NCBI GenBank assembly: GCA_947247005.1 | Contig: OX365947.1 | Location: forward strand, 30,584,760-30,648,759 | From: Spisula solida | Lineage: Eukaryota > Mollusca > Bivalvia > Venerida > Mactridae | Length of the DNA: 64,000 bases | Direction: 5' to 3' | The notes under the pieces: model-generated | Databases searched by the model: none | Seen by the model: only the letters and a program-made list of their open reading frames with translations | Told to the model about the DNA's origin: nothing | Part shown: positions 1-11,100 of the stretch, one piece after another | Position numbering within the stretch: the stretch's first letter is position 1 | Layout: the number at the start of each line of letters is the position of its first letter | Translations under genes and position numbers: made by a program

Positions 1-98
1 AAAGAAGAAAACCCCCAAAATCTTACTTGTCCTGCTATATAAATAAAGAAGGAAGATATTGTGCAGGACGAGCGGACGAGTGGATTCATTGAGGTCTG
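1..98 (+). mobile_element. CAGGCCTCAA MITE, copy 1 (cut by window edge)
   Basis: Matches the copy at 43022 from aaagaagaaaacccccaaaa to attcattgaggtctg. The left end is outside the window. Confidence 0.8.
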
Positions 99-404
99 CT
101 TAGTTAATGTATATTCATTAGTTAATTTAGTTTCAAACTTCATTAATTAGTTTGTAAGCAGTTGTATAACATCATCAGATTCATCTACTTTACTTTTTTG
201 TTGCGAGACATGAAATCCCTTGTGCATTTAGACATTATCATTTAGGTGAAATCGTTAAGTGTGTTCACCATGCATCAATGGCCTGACATTTTCCTTGGGT
301 CATAAAGCTGCACAATAGTTATATTGGATTCTTCACCATGGAGTATTGAACTGGTTCTATTTTGTATGTGAAATAGTGCATCGTCATCAAGATAGAATAT
401 ATGA

Positions 405-650
405 ATAAGAGTTACTGAATATGTGGTACATTATATGTGGAAGTTTGTGAATATGTGATCTATTGAAGGTGGGAGTTTGTGAATATGTGGTGTATTGTAT
501 GCGGGGTTTATATTCGGAGATAATATGTGGTACATTGTATGCGGGAGTTTGTGAATATGTGATACATGGTATGCGGGAGTTTGTGAATATGTGATACATG
601 ATATGCAGGATTTAGTGAATATGTGATACATGGTATGCGGGGTTAGAAAT
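405..650. repeat. Minisatellite, about 32-38 bp units
   Basis: Six to seven degenerate units of 'gggagtttgtgaatatgtga'/'tacatggtatgc'. Both minus-strand ORFs here are translations of the repeat. Confidence 0.8.
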
Positions 651-1284
651 AGAATATATTGTACATGGTCGAATTCTGGGTATTTCATCTAACCAGTAAA
701 TCTATAGACTATATGCACTGTATTAGAGTCCAGTGTTAGACCTTGGCACTGTTTGACTTATTGGGAGACGATACAATTCAACTTGTATGACTTATTGCAC
801 GCAAAAAAAACATCTGTGATTTTCGGTCACTGTATGACTTTTTTGGAGACTGTACAGTTCAATGTGTATGACTTATTGCGATAACCGGACGATGTCTCGA
901 AGTGACAGAGATACATCAACCTAACTCGACTGTGGTGTTTTTGTGTGTAGAAAATAAGCTTCATACGGAGATCTTGTTGCTGTTAGTGTTGGCGTTTTTC
1001 TATTGATGGTCTATGTTGGAATGGAATATGATACACAACATAACATGATAGGATTATTGATTTGAAATAAAAGATAGCTATCGGGAGCTGCTGGTTTTCT
1101 TATAAAGCTCAGACTTTGTTCCATGGGGTCATATTGTGTTCCATGGAGTTATATATTGTGTTCATTTCTAACATTTTAAGTACTATGTAGTGGAAATTGT
1201 ATGTTTATATACATTATGATGTTGTGATAAGTATTGATGTGATGTTGCTGTATAGGGTACCATGTACTGATGAAAACATGGCTT

Positions 1285-1580
1285 GATACTCGGAGTACTA
1301 CTGCTGGATACTTACAGAGTGTGGAGTACTACTGCTGGATACTTACAGAGTGTGGAGTACTACTGCTGGATACTTACAGAGTGTGGAGTACTACTGCTGG
1401 ATACTTACAGAGTGTGGAGTACTACTGCTGGATACTTACAGAGTGTGGAGTACTACTGCTGGATACTTACAGAGTGTGGAGTACTACTGCTGGATACTTA
1501 CAGAGTGTTGAGTACTACTGCTGGATACTTACAGAGTGTGGAGTACTACTGCTGGATACTTAAAGAGTGTGGAGTACTAT
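1285..1580. repeat. Minisatellite, 31-bp unit, 9 copies
   Basis: The unit ggagtactactgctggatac plus ttacagagtgt is nearly identical in all copies. Overlapping ORFs in two frames arise because the unit lacks stops. Confidence 0.92.
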
Positions 1581-1814
1581 ATATCCAGTATTATCCAGTC
1601 TCTTCCTGAAAAATCTACCTGATAAAAGGGTGCCAAATAAACTTTGCTTTATTAGGTCACCTGGTCAATGTATTCTATCTATATATGAGATCAAAGGATT
1701 ACAAGATGACTATAGAATGGAAACATTATAAGTGACTGATATGTTACTGTACTCTCCTATGTGGCTACATATACCAGATTCTCAGATTGACAGCTATGTT
1801 GTGTTGAGTGATAC

Positions 1815-1962
1815 CAGGCCTAGACTCTTAACTATTTTGGCCACTGGTCCGACAGGGCAAAAGCGCCCAATTTGTAAATAGGACAGTTACTGGTCCTCCA
1901 GATTTTTCACTGGTCCTTCTGGATTTTCACTGGTCTCGGACCAGTGTTAATGTCGAGCCCTG
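1815..1962 (+). mobile_element. CAGGCCTAGAC MITE, copy 1
   Basis: 148 bp with termini CAGGCCTAGAC and GTCGAGCCCTG, flanked by GATAC on both sides. The interior repeats 'actggtcc' motifs (ttttcactggtccttctgg). Non-coding. Confidence 0.85.
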
Positions 1963-2125
1963 GATACAGCTGATCTATATATATACTGGTGACGATGCTG
2001 CACAGGGGTCACACTATATAAACTATACAAACTTGCACAATGGTGAGGCAGCAGATTACACGGCATACAGATTGTCTCAATGATGTGCTCTTACATCACA
2101 TAATGGTACAGTGTACATTGTAATA

Positions 2126-2268
2126 CAGGCCTCAACGAATATTTTTAAAAGCACTTGCCCTGCAATATAGACAAAGAAGAAATCCCCAAATCTTACTTGT
2201 CCTGCTAAATAAATAAAGAAGGAAAACAATTGGCAGGATGAGCGGACGAGTACATTTATTGAGGCCTG
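2126..2268 (+). mobile_element. CAGGCCTCAA MITE, copy 2, 5-bp target duplication
   Basis: 143 bp with inverted termini CAGGCCTCAA and TTGAGGCCTG, flanked by TAATA on both sides (2121-2125, 2269-2273). No ORF. CAGG termini with a 5-bp duplication suggest a hAT-like origin (inference). Confidence 0.88.
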
Positions 2269-2538
2269 TAATACTTTACCAATGCTTCGATGCTCTCCTG
2301 ATGATTTCAATGCTCATATTGTGTTGGCCACTGTGGCGTGTGGTCTGTGTTGTTTCTGTGCTTGGCACCTTCTGTTGTGTGCTTTCTTCCCTGTCCGATA
2401 TTTCATTTTCTTTTTCACTTTTTGTCTGACTGTGTTGTTCTTTGTTGGTGGTCAACAGTCTCAACATGTGTAGCTGGCCAGATTGACCAAAAGTTTTAGC
2501 ATGATACTCTGTGTTGTTCATGGAATCTGTTGCAAATT

Positions 2539-2842
2539 TTTATGTCCCGCCATCTACTGATGCAGAGGCATATAGTGATTGCTCTGTCTGTCTGTCTGTT
2601 CGTTCACCTGAAAATGTTAACCAAAACTTTTAAGTTGTTGACATTCAAATATTTTTTTAAGTCCATCAAGGTATTGCTTTCAAACGTGGCATACTTGTTT
2701 ACCATCATAAACACCTTACATTGTCAAAGCCATGTAACAGTATCCAACATTTCAACAGAATTATGGCCCTTGATTGACTTAGCTAGTTTTTATTGACAAG
2801 GCGTCCACCGTGGCATAGGCGTTGATTGAACACAGTCATGTT
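2539..2842 (+). mobile_element. Family B repeat, copy 1 (diverged)
   Basis: The 5' part 'ggcatatagtgatt' is followed by ctgtctgtctgt, then the family body (taaccaaaacttttaagttg, accatcataaacacc). It ends with ggcataggcgttgattgaac and a decayed catg. Related copies lie at 14569, 41836, 52749 and 58767. Confidence 0.7.
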
Positions 2843-3198
2843 CATAACCTTTTTGTGTGACTGTGTTGTTCCTTGTTGATGGTCAACTTGTGTAGCTTGC
2901 CAGATTGACCAAAATTTTAACATCATACTCGCGGTCATCAATGGAACTGAATCTTCTGCAGATTTTCATAATTATAGCAGATTCTCATGATTAGGAACAG
3001 TTTGAATATGTTTTACTTGGTAGCTGCAAAACCAATAGCTTTGATGTTTAATATTGATCATTGAAACTGGTTCTTTACCACAGTTTAAGCTTTCCTACTT
3101 ATAGTACTAGCCCAAAGCCCAGGCTAATGAACCTTGAAATTGGGCTAGTAGAAATAATGAAATGTTGTCATGCCGAGCATAGCTTTTTAAGCATATGA

Positions 3199-3270
3199 GT
3201 GCCTCCACCCGTATTTGAACCCGGTCACCCGATTAGACGGCAAGCATGCTTACTATTGAGCTACGGTGAC
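3199..3270 (-). mobile_element. tRNA-derived SINE head, copy 1
   Basis: On the minus strand it has an A box (TAGCTCAATAGTAAGC), an anticodon-like arm around gtctaatc and a B box (GGTTCAAATAC). The acceptor stem does not pair well, so it is a SINE head rather than a tRNA gene. Confidence 0.7.
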
Positions 3271-3290
3271 ACACAATTATAATTGTTATA

Positions 3291-3462
3291 TTATTATGGA
3301 TGATCTATATATTATAGATATCACTGAATGGATTGGAGATATTATGTTTGATGATAGATCGTATAGTGATGTTTATATTATTATGAATGATCTATATATT
3401 ACAGATATCACTGAATGGATTGGAGATATTATGTTTGATGATAGATCGTATGGGAGAAGAGT
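3291..3462. repeat. Direct duplication, 87-bp unit, 2 copies
   Basis: The block from tgatctatatattatagata to atgatagatcgtat occurs twice, 87 bp apart, with a few differences. The in-frame ORF across it is explained by 87 being divisible by three. Confidence 0.82.
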
Positions 3463-3504
3463 TCAAGCCACATGTAACAACAGGTACGTTTATCACGACT
3501 TCCA

Positions 3505-3620
3505 CGGTCAGGGAGAACATATGTTTTTCATGGTCAGGGAATAGTCAGGGAATTTTAAAATGAATCAGGGAAGTCTGAAAATTGAGCAAAAGTCAGCGGT
3601 TTCTGTATTAGAGTAGTCAA
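3505..3620. repeat. CAGGGAATTATCAGGGAATTT repeat, three places
   Basis: gtcagggaatagtcagggaa here; related sequence at 16810-16945 and 63700-63990. The latter two also share 'ctaaggggatttttgaaggcc'-like sequence. Ends are not definable by eye. Confidence 0.5.
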
Positions 3621-4047
3621 TAAGTTTCAATTTCCAGGAAGAAAATACCAGCTTTGCTCGCTTTGGTCTGACAATTCTAAGTTATAATAACTTCACAGAG
3701 CAACAGATAAGGTTTTAGTCCATTGGGTATTCTACACTTATTAGTTTACACCAAGCCTTGCACGAGATGTTAACCCGACATGCTCATTATGCGGCCGAAA
3801 ATTGTTTACCAAATGCGTTTATATAGCCGATTTTCAGAACACGCAAGTCCTGAAGAAAAGTTGTGAATTTTCTATGCGACACAATAACACCATACTTACA
3901 TGTACTTGGTGAGATGCATTTAAATCCAAATTTTATATCCAAGTCGTTTTTTTGGGAATGTAGCACCAACGCATGACGTCAAGTCTGTGAAGAGAAAATT
4001 TTAATGATTAAATTTTCATTTAATCGCCAAAATTCGCCGTTTTCATT

Positions 4048-5067
4048 GGCTCATAATGTAGGTTATATTTTGTTTTTTGTCCGTCGTCTGTCCGTCCTTC
4101 TGTCAGTCCGTTTCACAATTCACCGTTAACACTCTAGCACTTTTGCTTTGATCTTTACCAAACTTGGTCAGTAGTTGTATCTCAATGAAATCTAGGCCAA
4201 GTTCGAAGTTGGGTCATTTGGGGTCAAAAACTAGGTCAAAAGGTCAAATAATAGCAAAACCTTGTTAACACTCAGGACGTCACATTCTTGCTTTGATCTT
4301 CACCAAACGTGGTCAGTAGTTGTATCTCAATGAAATCTGGTCAAGTTTGAAGTTGGGTCATGTGGGGTCAAAAACTAGGTCAAAAGATCAAATAATAGGA
4401 TAACCTTGTTAACACTCTGGTGGCCAAATATTTGCTTTAATCTTCATGAAGTTTAGTCAAAATGTTTATCTTGGTGACCTTAAGGTCAAGTTCGAAGTTG
4501 GGTCATGTGGGGTCAAAAACTAGGTCAAAAGGTCAAAAATAGCAAAACCTTGTTAACACTCTGGAGGTCACATTTTTGCTTTGATCTTCACCAAACTTGG
4601 TCAGTAGTTGTAACTCAATGAAATCTAGGTCAAGTTTGAAGTTTGGTCATGTGGGGTCAAAAGGTCAAATAATAGAATAACCTTGTTAACACTCTGGTGG
4701 TCACATTTTTGCTTTAATCTTCATGAAGTTTGGTTAAAAATGTTTATCTTGGTGACCCTAAGGTCAAGTTCGAAGTTGTTTCATGTGGGGGTCAAAAACT
4801 AGGTCATAAGGTCAAATAATAGGAAAACATTGTTAACACTTTGGAGGCCACATTTTTGCTTTGATCTTCACCAAACCTGGTCAGTAGTTGTATCTTAATG
4901 AAATGTAGGTCAAATAATAGAAAAACCTTATTTACACTCTTGATGCCATATTTTTGCTTTAATCTTCATGAAGTTTTGTCAAAATGTTTATTTTGGTGAC
5001 CTTAAGGTCAAGTTCGAAGTTGGGTCATGTTTAGCAGGTGAGCGCCCCAGGATCTATGATCCTCTTG
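4048..5067 (+). mobile_element. Family A repeat, copy 1 (pearl/Helentron-like)
   Basis: A CCGTC-rich stretch at the 5' side is followed by tandem degenerate units carrying 'aacttggtca', 'aggtcaagttcgaagttgggtcat' parts and 'aaactaggtcaaaaggtca'. The 3' end reads caggtgagcgc, a GGATC/GATCC hairpin, then CTTG and T's. No ORF. It stops 32 bp before CLASP exon 1. Confidence 0.8.
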
Positions 5068-5099
5068 TTTAAATATCTCGATTATTGTTTTACTTTCAG

Positions 5100-5143
5100 T
5101 TCTAACTGCGTGTGTGGACAGACTTGGTGACTCCAAGGAACAG
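5100..5143 (+). CDS. CLASP: CLASP exon 1 of window (TOG1)
   Basis: The exon lies between tactttcag and the donor gtaatt. It starts with the last two bases of a split codon and ends on a codon boundary, encoding LTACVDRLGDSKEQ. This is the TOG1 helix that in vertebrate CLASPs reads about 'IDRLGDAKD'. The acceptor tract is only 32 nt long before a family A repeat begins. The preceding coding exon is not in the window. Confidence 0.9.
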
Positions 5144-8100
5144 GTAATTATTTATGTTTCATTCAACTCTCAGTACCGGACGGGGAATTTGACATGACTC
5201 AACCTTCTATTAGCATAATTTAACAGCTGACATAGTGTCTCTATTCATAACTCCAGTTGTATGTTTTCATTAACAGTAAGTATCACAAAGACGCTTGTGG
5301 CGTAATACCAACTCAAATCTAAAGGACCAATATTGCACGATTTGCTCGCAGAAATTTATATATTCCACGCAAGAACCTTGTAGTATATTCATGCATAACG
5401 GTCAGGATCATGTCAAATTCTTTGTGCTATACACATCATACATAACTACTAGTATCAAGAAACAATTTGATAATGTCATACTCGAATTAATATAACTTCA
5501 GCTAAACCACATGAACAATGTAAGATTGTATACCAACAAAAAAGTTTGTAAATATATGAAATGGAATGTGTGGTCATGGTATTAATCTGTTGCTTAATTA
5601 ATGTGAATAAATTGAAATCCGGGACAGGCCTCAAATTATATAGGTAACAATTTTGACGATACTAAAAAAAAGATATATTTTGGTTTAGTTTGATATAATT
5701 AGAGAGTATTTCTAAGCATACAATAAAAATAGATGTAGACAATGGACAATCTTGTCTTACTCCTTTTTGAATCTGAAATGACTCTGATAGGTGTCCATTG
5801 TTTATAATCAAACTTGAGATATTTGTATAAAATAATTTTATCCAACTGATAAAATCACTGCCAAAATTAAAACGATCTAGGCATTTAAGCATAAATTCAT
5901 GATCTAATGAATCAAATGCTTTTTCGAAGTCTGCAAAAAATAACAGACCAGGTTTTTGATGGTCTTTTTGATGGTCTTGTAAATATTCAATTACTTAAAA
6001 AATTGCCCTAACATTTTCCCCAATATACCTATCTTTTATGTTTCTCGTTGAAAATTTTATACCTGTAGAAATGAGAAATAGCAGATACTGAGAAATCTTC
6101 ATTTTATACGACAAACTGTGAAATGTTCTATTCTCGAATACAACCACAAACTGTGAAGGATTAATATTTGAATACAACAATTTGTACAAACCACATAAAA
6201 AAATTGAAAATTCCATGACATACTGCAAATGTCAATGATGTGCATCCGACATATTTTGATGACTATTGGATGGTTTTTTAGCTCCACTATTTGTAGAATA
6301 TTGCAGTCACCCGAGCGTCGGCGTAACACTTTTGTTACAGTTTAGGTACAGGATTTTTAACCTCTTATATTTTCAAAGTCCTTTGAGATATTGCTTTCTT
6401 ACTTTGCAACATGCATTATCTCCTTATCGACTTGGAAGCCCAAACCTCTACACAGCAGAGGGTAATGCTGCTGATATATAATGATTATACTATCCTTGCA
6501 TGGCACTGCGAATAGTGGAGCGTGCTGTTCGTGGACAGCTCTTGTATGTTATGTTATTGTGTTGTATTTATCAGGTTCGGGAGCAAGCACAACAGCTGTT
6601 ACTGAAGTTAATGATGCCGGCATCCACTCCACAAGTAAGCTATACATTTATTGACTCCCATAGATTTGTTGTCCATGTTGTTATTTGAACCAGTTTATGT
6701 ATAAGGGTCATGTCCAAATGATACATTAATTAGTATCTTACAGTTCAAGTTTTTGAACCAGTCAATTGAAACCAAGGCCCCCCACAATCTCGTGGAAGTT
6801 TGGGGGATAGCGGGGGACATTTCCTCTTTTACCTTTCCAATGTCGCCCCACTGCCGTGAGTGCGAGGCTTTTGTTTTGTGCCATTATAGCAGGGAAATAT
6901 AGCTGTGACTAAACAATTTGCGGGGGTTTTACCATCTGTATTTACCATAACAAAACATAACATATAGTTTATTGGCATTAAATACAATATAGTACATATA
7001 GCCACAGGCCTAAGAAATTATATCACAAAATACAACCGACAGTCATGAAATCCGAAACATCAATCTAAAAATGAAATACCTGAAATATAACTTGTGACAC
7101 TAGCTACAAGTTCAATGGTAGATAAATTGATTGTTTTATGTAGTAAAACACATCTAGACCAGATTGTAACCGTTTCCTGGCCTGATGATGCGTTAAATAG
7201 TGGATTCCTGTAGGGGCAAAACAAGCGTTTCCAACCTATTCTCTTATATATATAAAGGGTGTAAAGAAAGTTTGTTCCGGTTTTTGAAAAGCTTTTGTAC
7301 ACAAAACAAATGAATGTATTTGCACCAAATTGTGCATTCAGTCTCCTGATACAATGACATCATTATGTATAACAGTTTTAGCTGATTTGACTGTCAATAT
7401 TTTTTAAGCGCAATGAATAAATTTGTTGATCTTGTTTCGAAGATGACGTAAACGACGTCATGACTGGGTAAACTTAGATGTACTCCCTTTGTTATCTACT
7501 CACTGTATCGTAGTGTATGCTTTAAACTTACAATGAACTAAACTAAACTAATATTTAACCTTATATAAGAGCAAAACATCGTCCAAAATATGAGTTGTCG
7601 TTTTGTTCACCCATATACGTATTATTTTTCAAAATGGCGCGTTTTTGTCAACCCCGACGTTTCTTTACTTTTGGAGTTATTTAGTTATTCTTAACTTGAA
7701 AAATGAGGCATGACTTCGCCAATGCCTTTTGTAGTTCTTAGAAGTTGTTCCTGTAAATTCCTGCCGTTATTTTTTACACAGTCGGTCATGTTCTTTACCC
7801 TACTCACAACTTGCGCTTGACGTTTACGTCACGTCACGTTAGACGAAATCAATAACATGTACTAGCAAATTCATAGGTGTGCTCTTATCATATAAGTACC
7901 CGTCCTTTAGCCATCAATAACTTTAAGAGTAACGTATTGTTTATCAAAACGAATGTCTATTATGCCTAAATCTGGCTATGTTTCATTTTTGCAGTTATTT
8001 CTGTATGTCGACTATCTTTAAAATGGCTAGGGACGTAACGTTAACGTAAGCTGGCAATGGTGTCCACCAGAACGGAACCCAAACAAAAATAATTCACTGT

Positions 8101-11100
8101 TCCTAAATTTAGTACTGTACCTTCATTCCAAATTTCGTAATATTTCGCTTGGTAAAAATAAACATACACCACACGTTCTGACCGGAACAAACTTTCTTTA
8201 CACCCTTTATATATATATATAGTAATGATCGGGAATTTAAAAACTATTTTGTGATATAATTTCTTAGGCCTGTAATATAGCCAAACAAACAAAATTAACA
8301 TAATAGGTGATAAGTGGTGACCATTAGTAACATTTGTTAAACTATTCCAAAGCAAAACCAGGTATACAATTGTTTAAGTGTTGGTGTGAAATTTTTCTGT
8401 TTATTGTTGTGTTTAAGAATGCAGCAGAAAAAGGTTCATATAAAAATAATCATAATCCCATTTATCCAACCACTTCCGACAAAATTGGCTAGATAACGGG
8501 GTGCCTAACTGAGCTTTATTATGTCACCTGGTCATGTGACTAGTGATATACGGTCACCTTACCAAGTGGTCTGATGGACTTCTTCTAATATGGACTTCTT
8601 CTACGGCTAACAAATTCCTCAACCTTGCCAGATGAACTTTTTCATCCTTATATTCTCTATGTATTCTGGTTTTGTTGATGTTGGATCTTGTCTTGATTTA
8701 TGGGCCTTGTTCATAAACCTGGGGTGGTATTCAATATTGATCTTAATAAATTAGAGTATAAGGATAGCCAATCATATTGCCTGTTACTTACCAAGAGTTT
8801 AATATGGTGTGATCTGATTGGTAATCCTTATCCTTAAATCAAGTAAGATCAATATTGAATACCACCCCTGGTTGTCATGGAATGTGCAAGTTTCATGTTA
8901 TATATTGCAGTATGTGTTTGAGAGAATAATGGGAACGTTCAATCATAAACTGTGGCATGTCAGAGAAGGTGTCTTACTCTGCTTACAGAATACAATTAAC
9001 AGGTAAGTGTGTTCATAAAAGACAAGGCTTTTCACAAGTTTTCCTCCAAAAGTGGAGAGTCAAGGTGACCCTTAATATTCAAGGATCAGCAAGATATTGC
9101 CAAAATACTTGTATTATAAACATAGCAAATATGATTCTTGAGCTGAAATTTTCAAGAGTCAAAACTGGCACTTTTGTCAAATTGTAGATGCAGTTCAAAG
9201 AGTATGATGATAATAATAATAATAAAGACTTTATTTATAGAGGCAACATAGTTAGGCATCTGCCCAATCTTCCCTATGAGCCTCTTAAAACACATTTACA
9301 TATTATATACAACATCACAGTTACATCAAATATATCAAAATAACACATTTCAATCATAATAATGATTATATACAGTAAATTCACATTATTATGGTAATCT
9401 TAAAATAACATATTCAATGTCAGATGTCCAACTCATTGCTTGGTGCTTGTTATATTTATATACTAGTAATGTGACTCTTCCAAAAACTAACATATTTGAT
9501 TTGAAAGTATTTAAGTTTTTAAAGAGTGAATTGAAAGCTGAGAAACTGCTACCATCCTAATCTATAAACACACTACTGTTTGTGTATATTGTTCTACAGT
9601 GGGTACAGTATACAAGCCAAACACAGACATAAAACATGTCAACAAAATGAATTGGCTGATCACATAATTATAGTTTACTACAACTTTGTTTTTAGCTCAC
9701 CTGAGCAAGAAGTGCTCAAGGTGAGCTATTGTGATCACCCTTTTGTCCGTCGTCCGTTGTGCGCTGTCTGCCATCCGCCTTTAACAATTGGACTGTTAAC
9801 ACTCTAGAGGTCATAATTTTCACTTAGTCTTTTTTAAACTTGGTCACAATGTTTGTCTCTTTGAAATCTAGGTCAAGTTCGTAACTGGGTCATCTGGGGT
9901 AAAAAACTAGGTCATCGAGTCACATTAAAGAAAAACCTTGTCAACATTTTTTGCCTAATATTTATGAAACTTGGTCACAATGTGTGTATCTGTTAAATCT
10001 AGGTCAAGATCGAAATAAGGTCATCTTGGGTCAAAAACTAGGTCACCAGGTCACATCAAAGAAAAACCTTGTTAACACTACAATGCTCACGGGTTTGACA
10101 TAGTCTTAATGAAACTTGGTCACAATGTTTGTCTCTATGAAATCTAGGTCAAGTTTGCAACTTGGTCATCTGGAGTCAAAACTAGGTCACCGGGTCACAT
10201 TGGAGAAAAACCTTGTTAACACTCTATAAGTCACAATTTTAACCTAATCTTTTTGAAACTTTATGTTTGTCTCTGTAGAATCTAGGTCAAGTTCGAAATT
10301 AGGTCATCTGGAGTAAAGAACTAGGTCACCAGGTCATATCAAAGAAAAACCTTGTTTATACTTTAGAGGTCACGTTTTTTACCTCATCTTTATTAAACCT
10401 GGCCACACAGTGTTTCACTGTAAAATATAAATAAAATATTAAGGTCATATATCATTACAAATACTGATTCTGCCTAAACTTCTAATCATCAGGTGAGCGC
10501 TTTAGGGCCAATGGCCCTCTTGTTTAATATAAGGTTTTGCATACAGGTATGAGTAAATCAATTACCAATGACACCGGTATGAATTGTTCTTATAAGCACT
10601 GGTCTAGTTATATGCTTAAACCAACTAAAATTAAGTCTGATGATTCTAAATTGATTCTAGTTATAAATTATAAGTGCTCCTAAAAATTAATATCCCCAAA
10701 ATCCTAGCTTCCAAATTGACATGCAAAAAGTTTACGTTACATTGTAGAGCATACAAATTGCATAAGTTAACCAACATATTTGGTCAGGCTTAAAAAATAT
10801 TATGTTTCCTACATATATTGAGGTCAATTCGAGGAGACATAATTTACATAGCAACTTTTCCACATGTCCACACACATAAATTTTTGCAGATAACTTTGTC
10901 AAGCATGTATACATTTTAATGAAATATGGCTATACCATTTGTGAATTATCATTCTGCTGAATTAAACAAGGCAGGTTTGATATCAATTTAATGAATTAAA
11001 ACAATCTTAACAAAACCTTTAAAGAACGTAAAAGTCACAAACATTTTTATAAAAGATTTTAATATGTAGTATCTCAACCCTGTATTTCGATTAACATTCT

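Larger units (their letters stand above)
2843..4047. other. Upstream CLASP intron, otherwise unassigned
   Basis: Besides the SINE head, the 87-bp duplication and the CAGGGAATT repeat, no coding exon is visible here. The same holds for 651-1284. A missing CLASP exon encoding the N-terminal part of TOG1 was looked for in 1-5099 and not found. Confidence 0.6.

Noticed and set aside
1270..1609. Two overlapping 97- and 108-codon ORFs
   Set aside because: Both are frames of the same 31-bp repeat.
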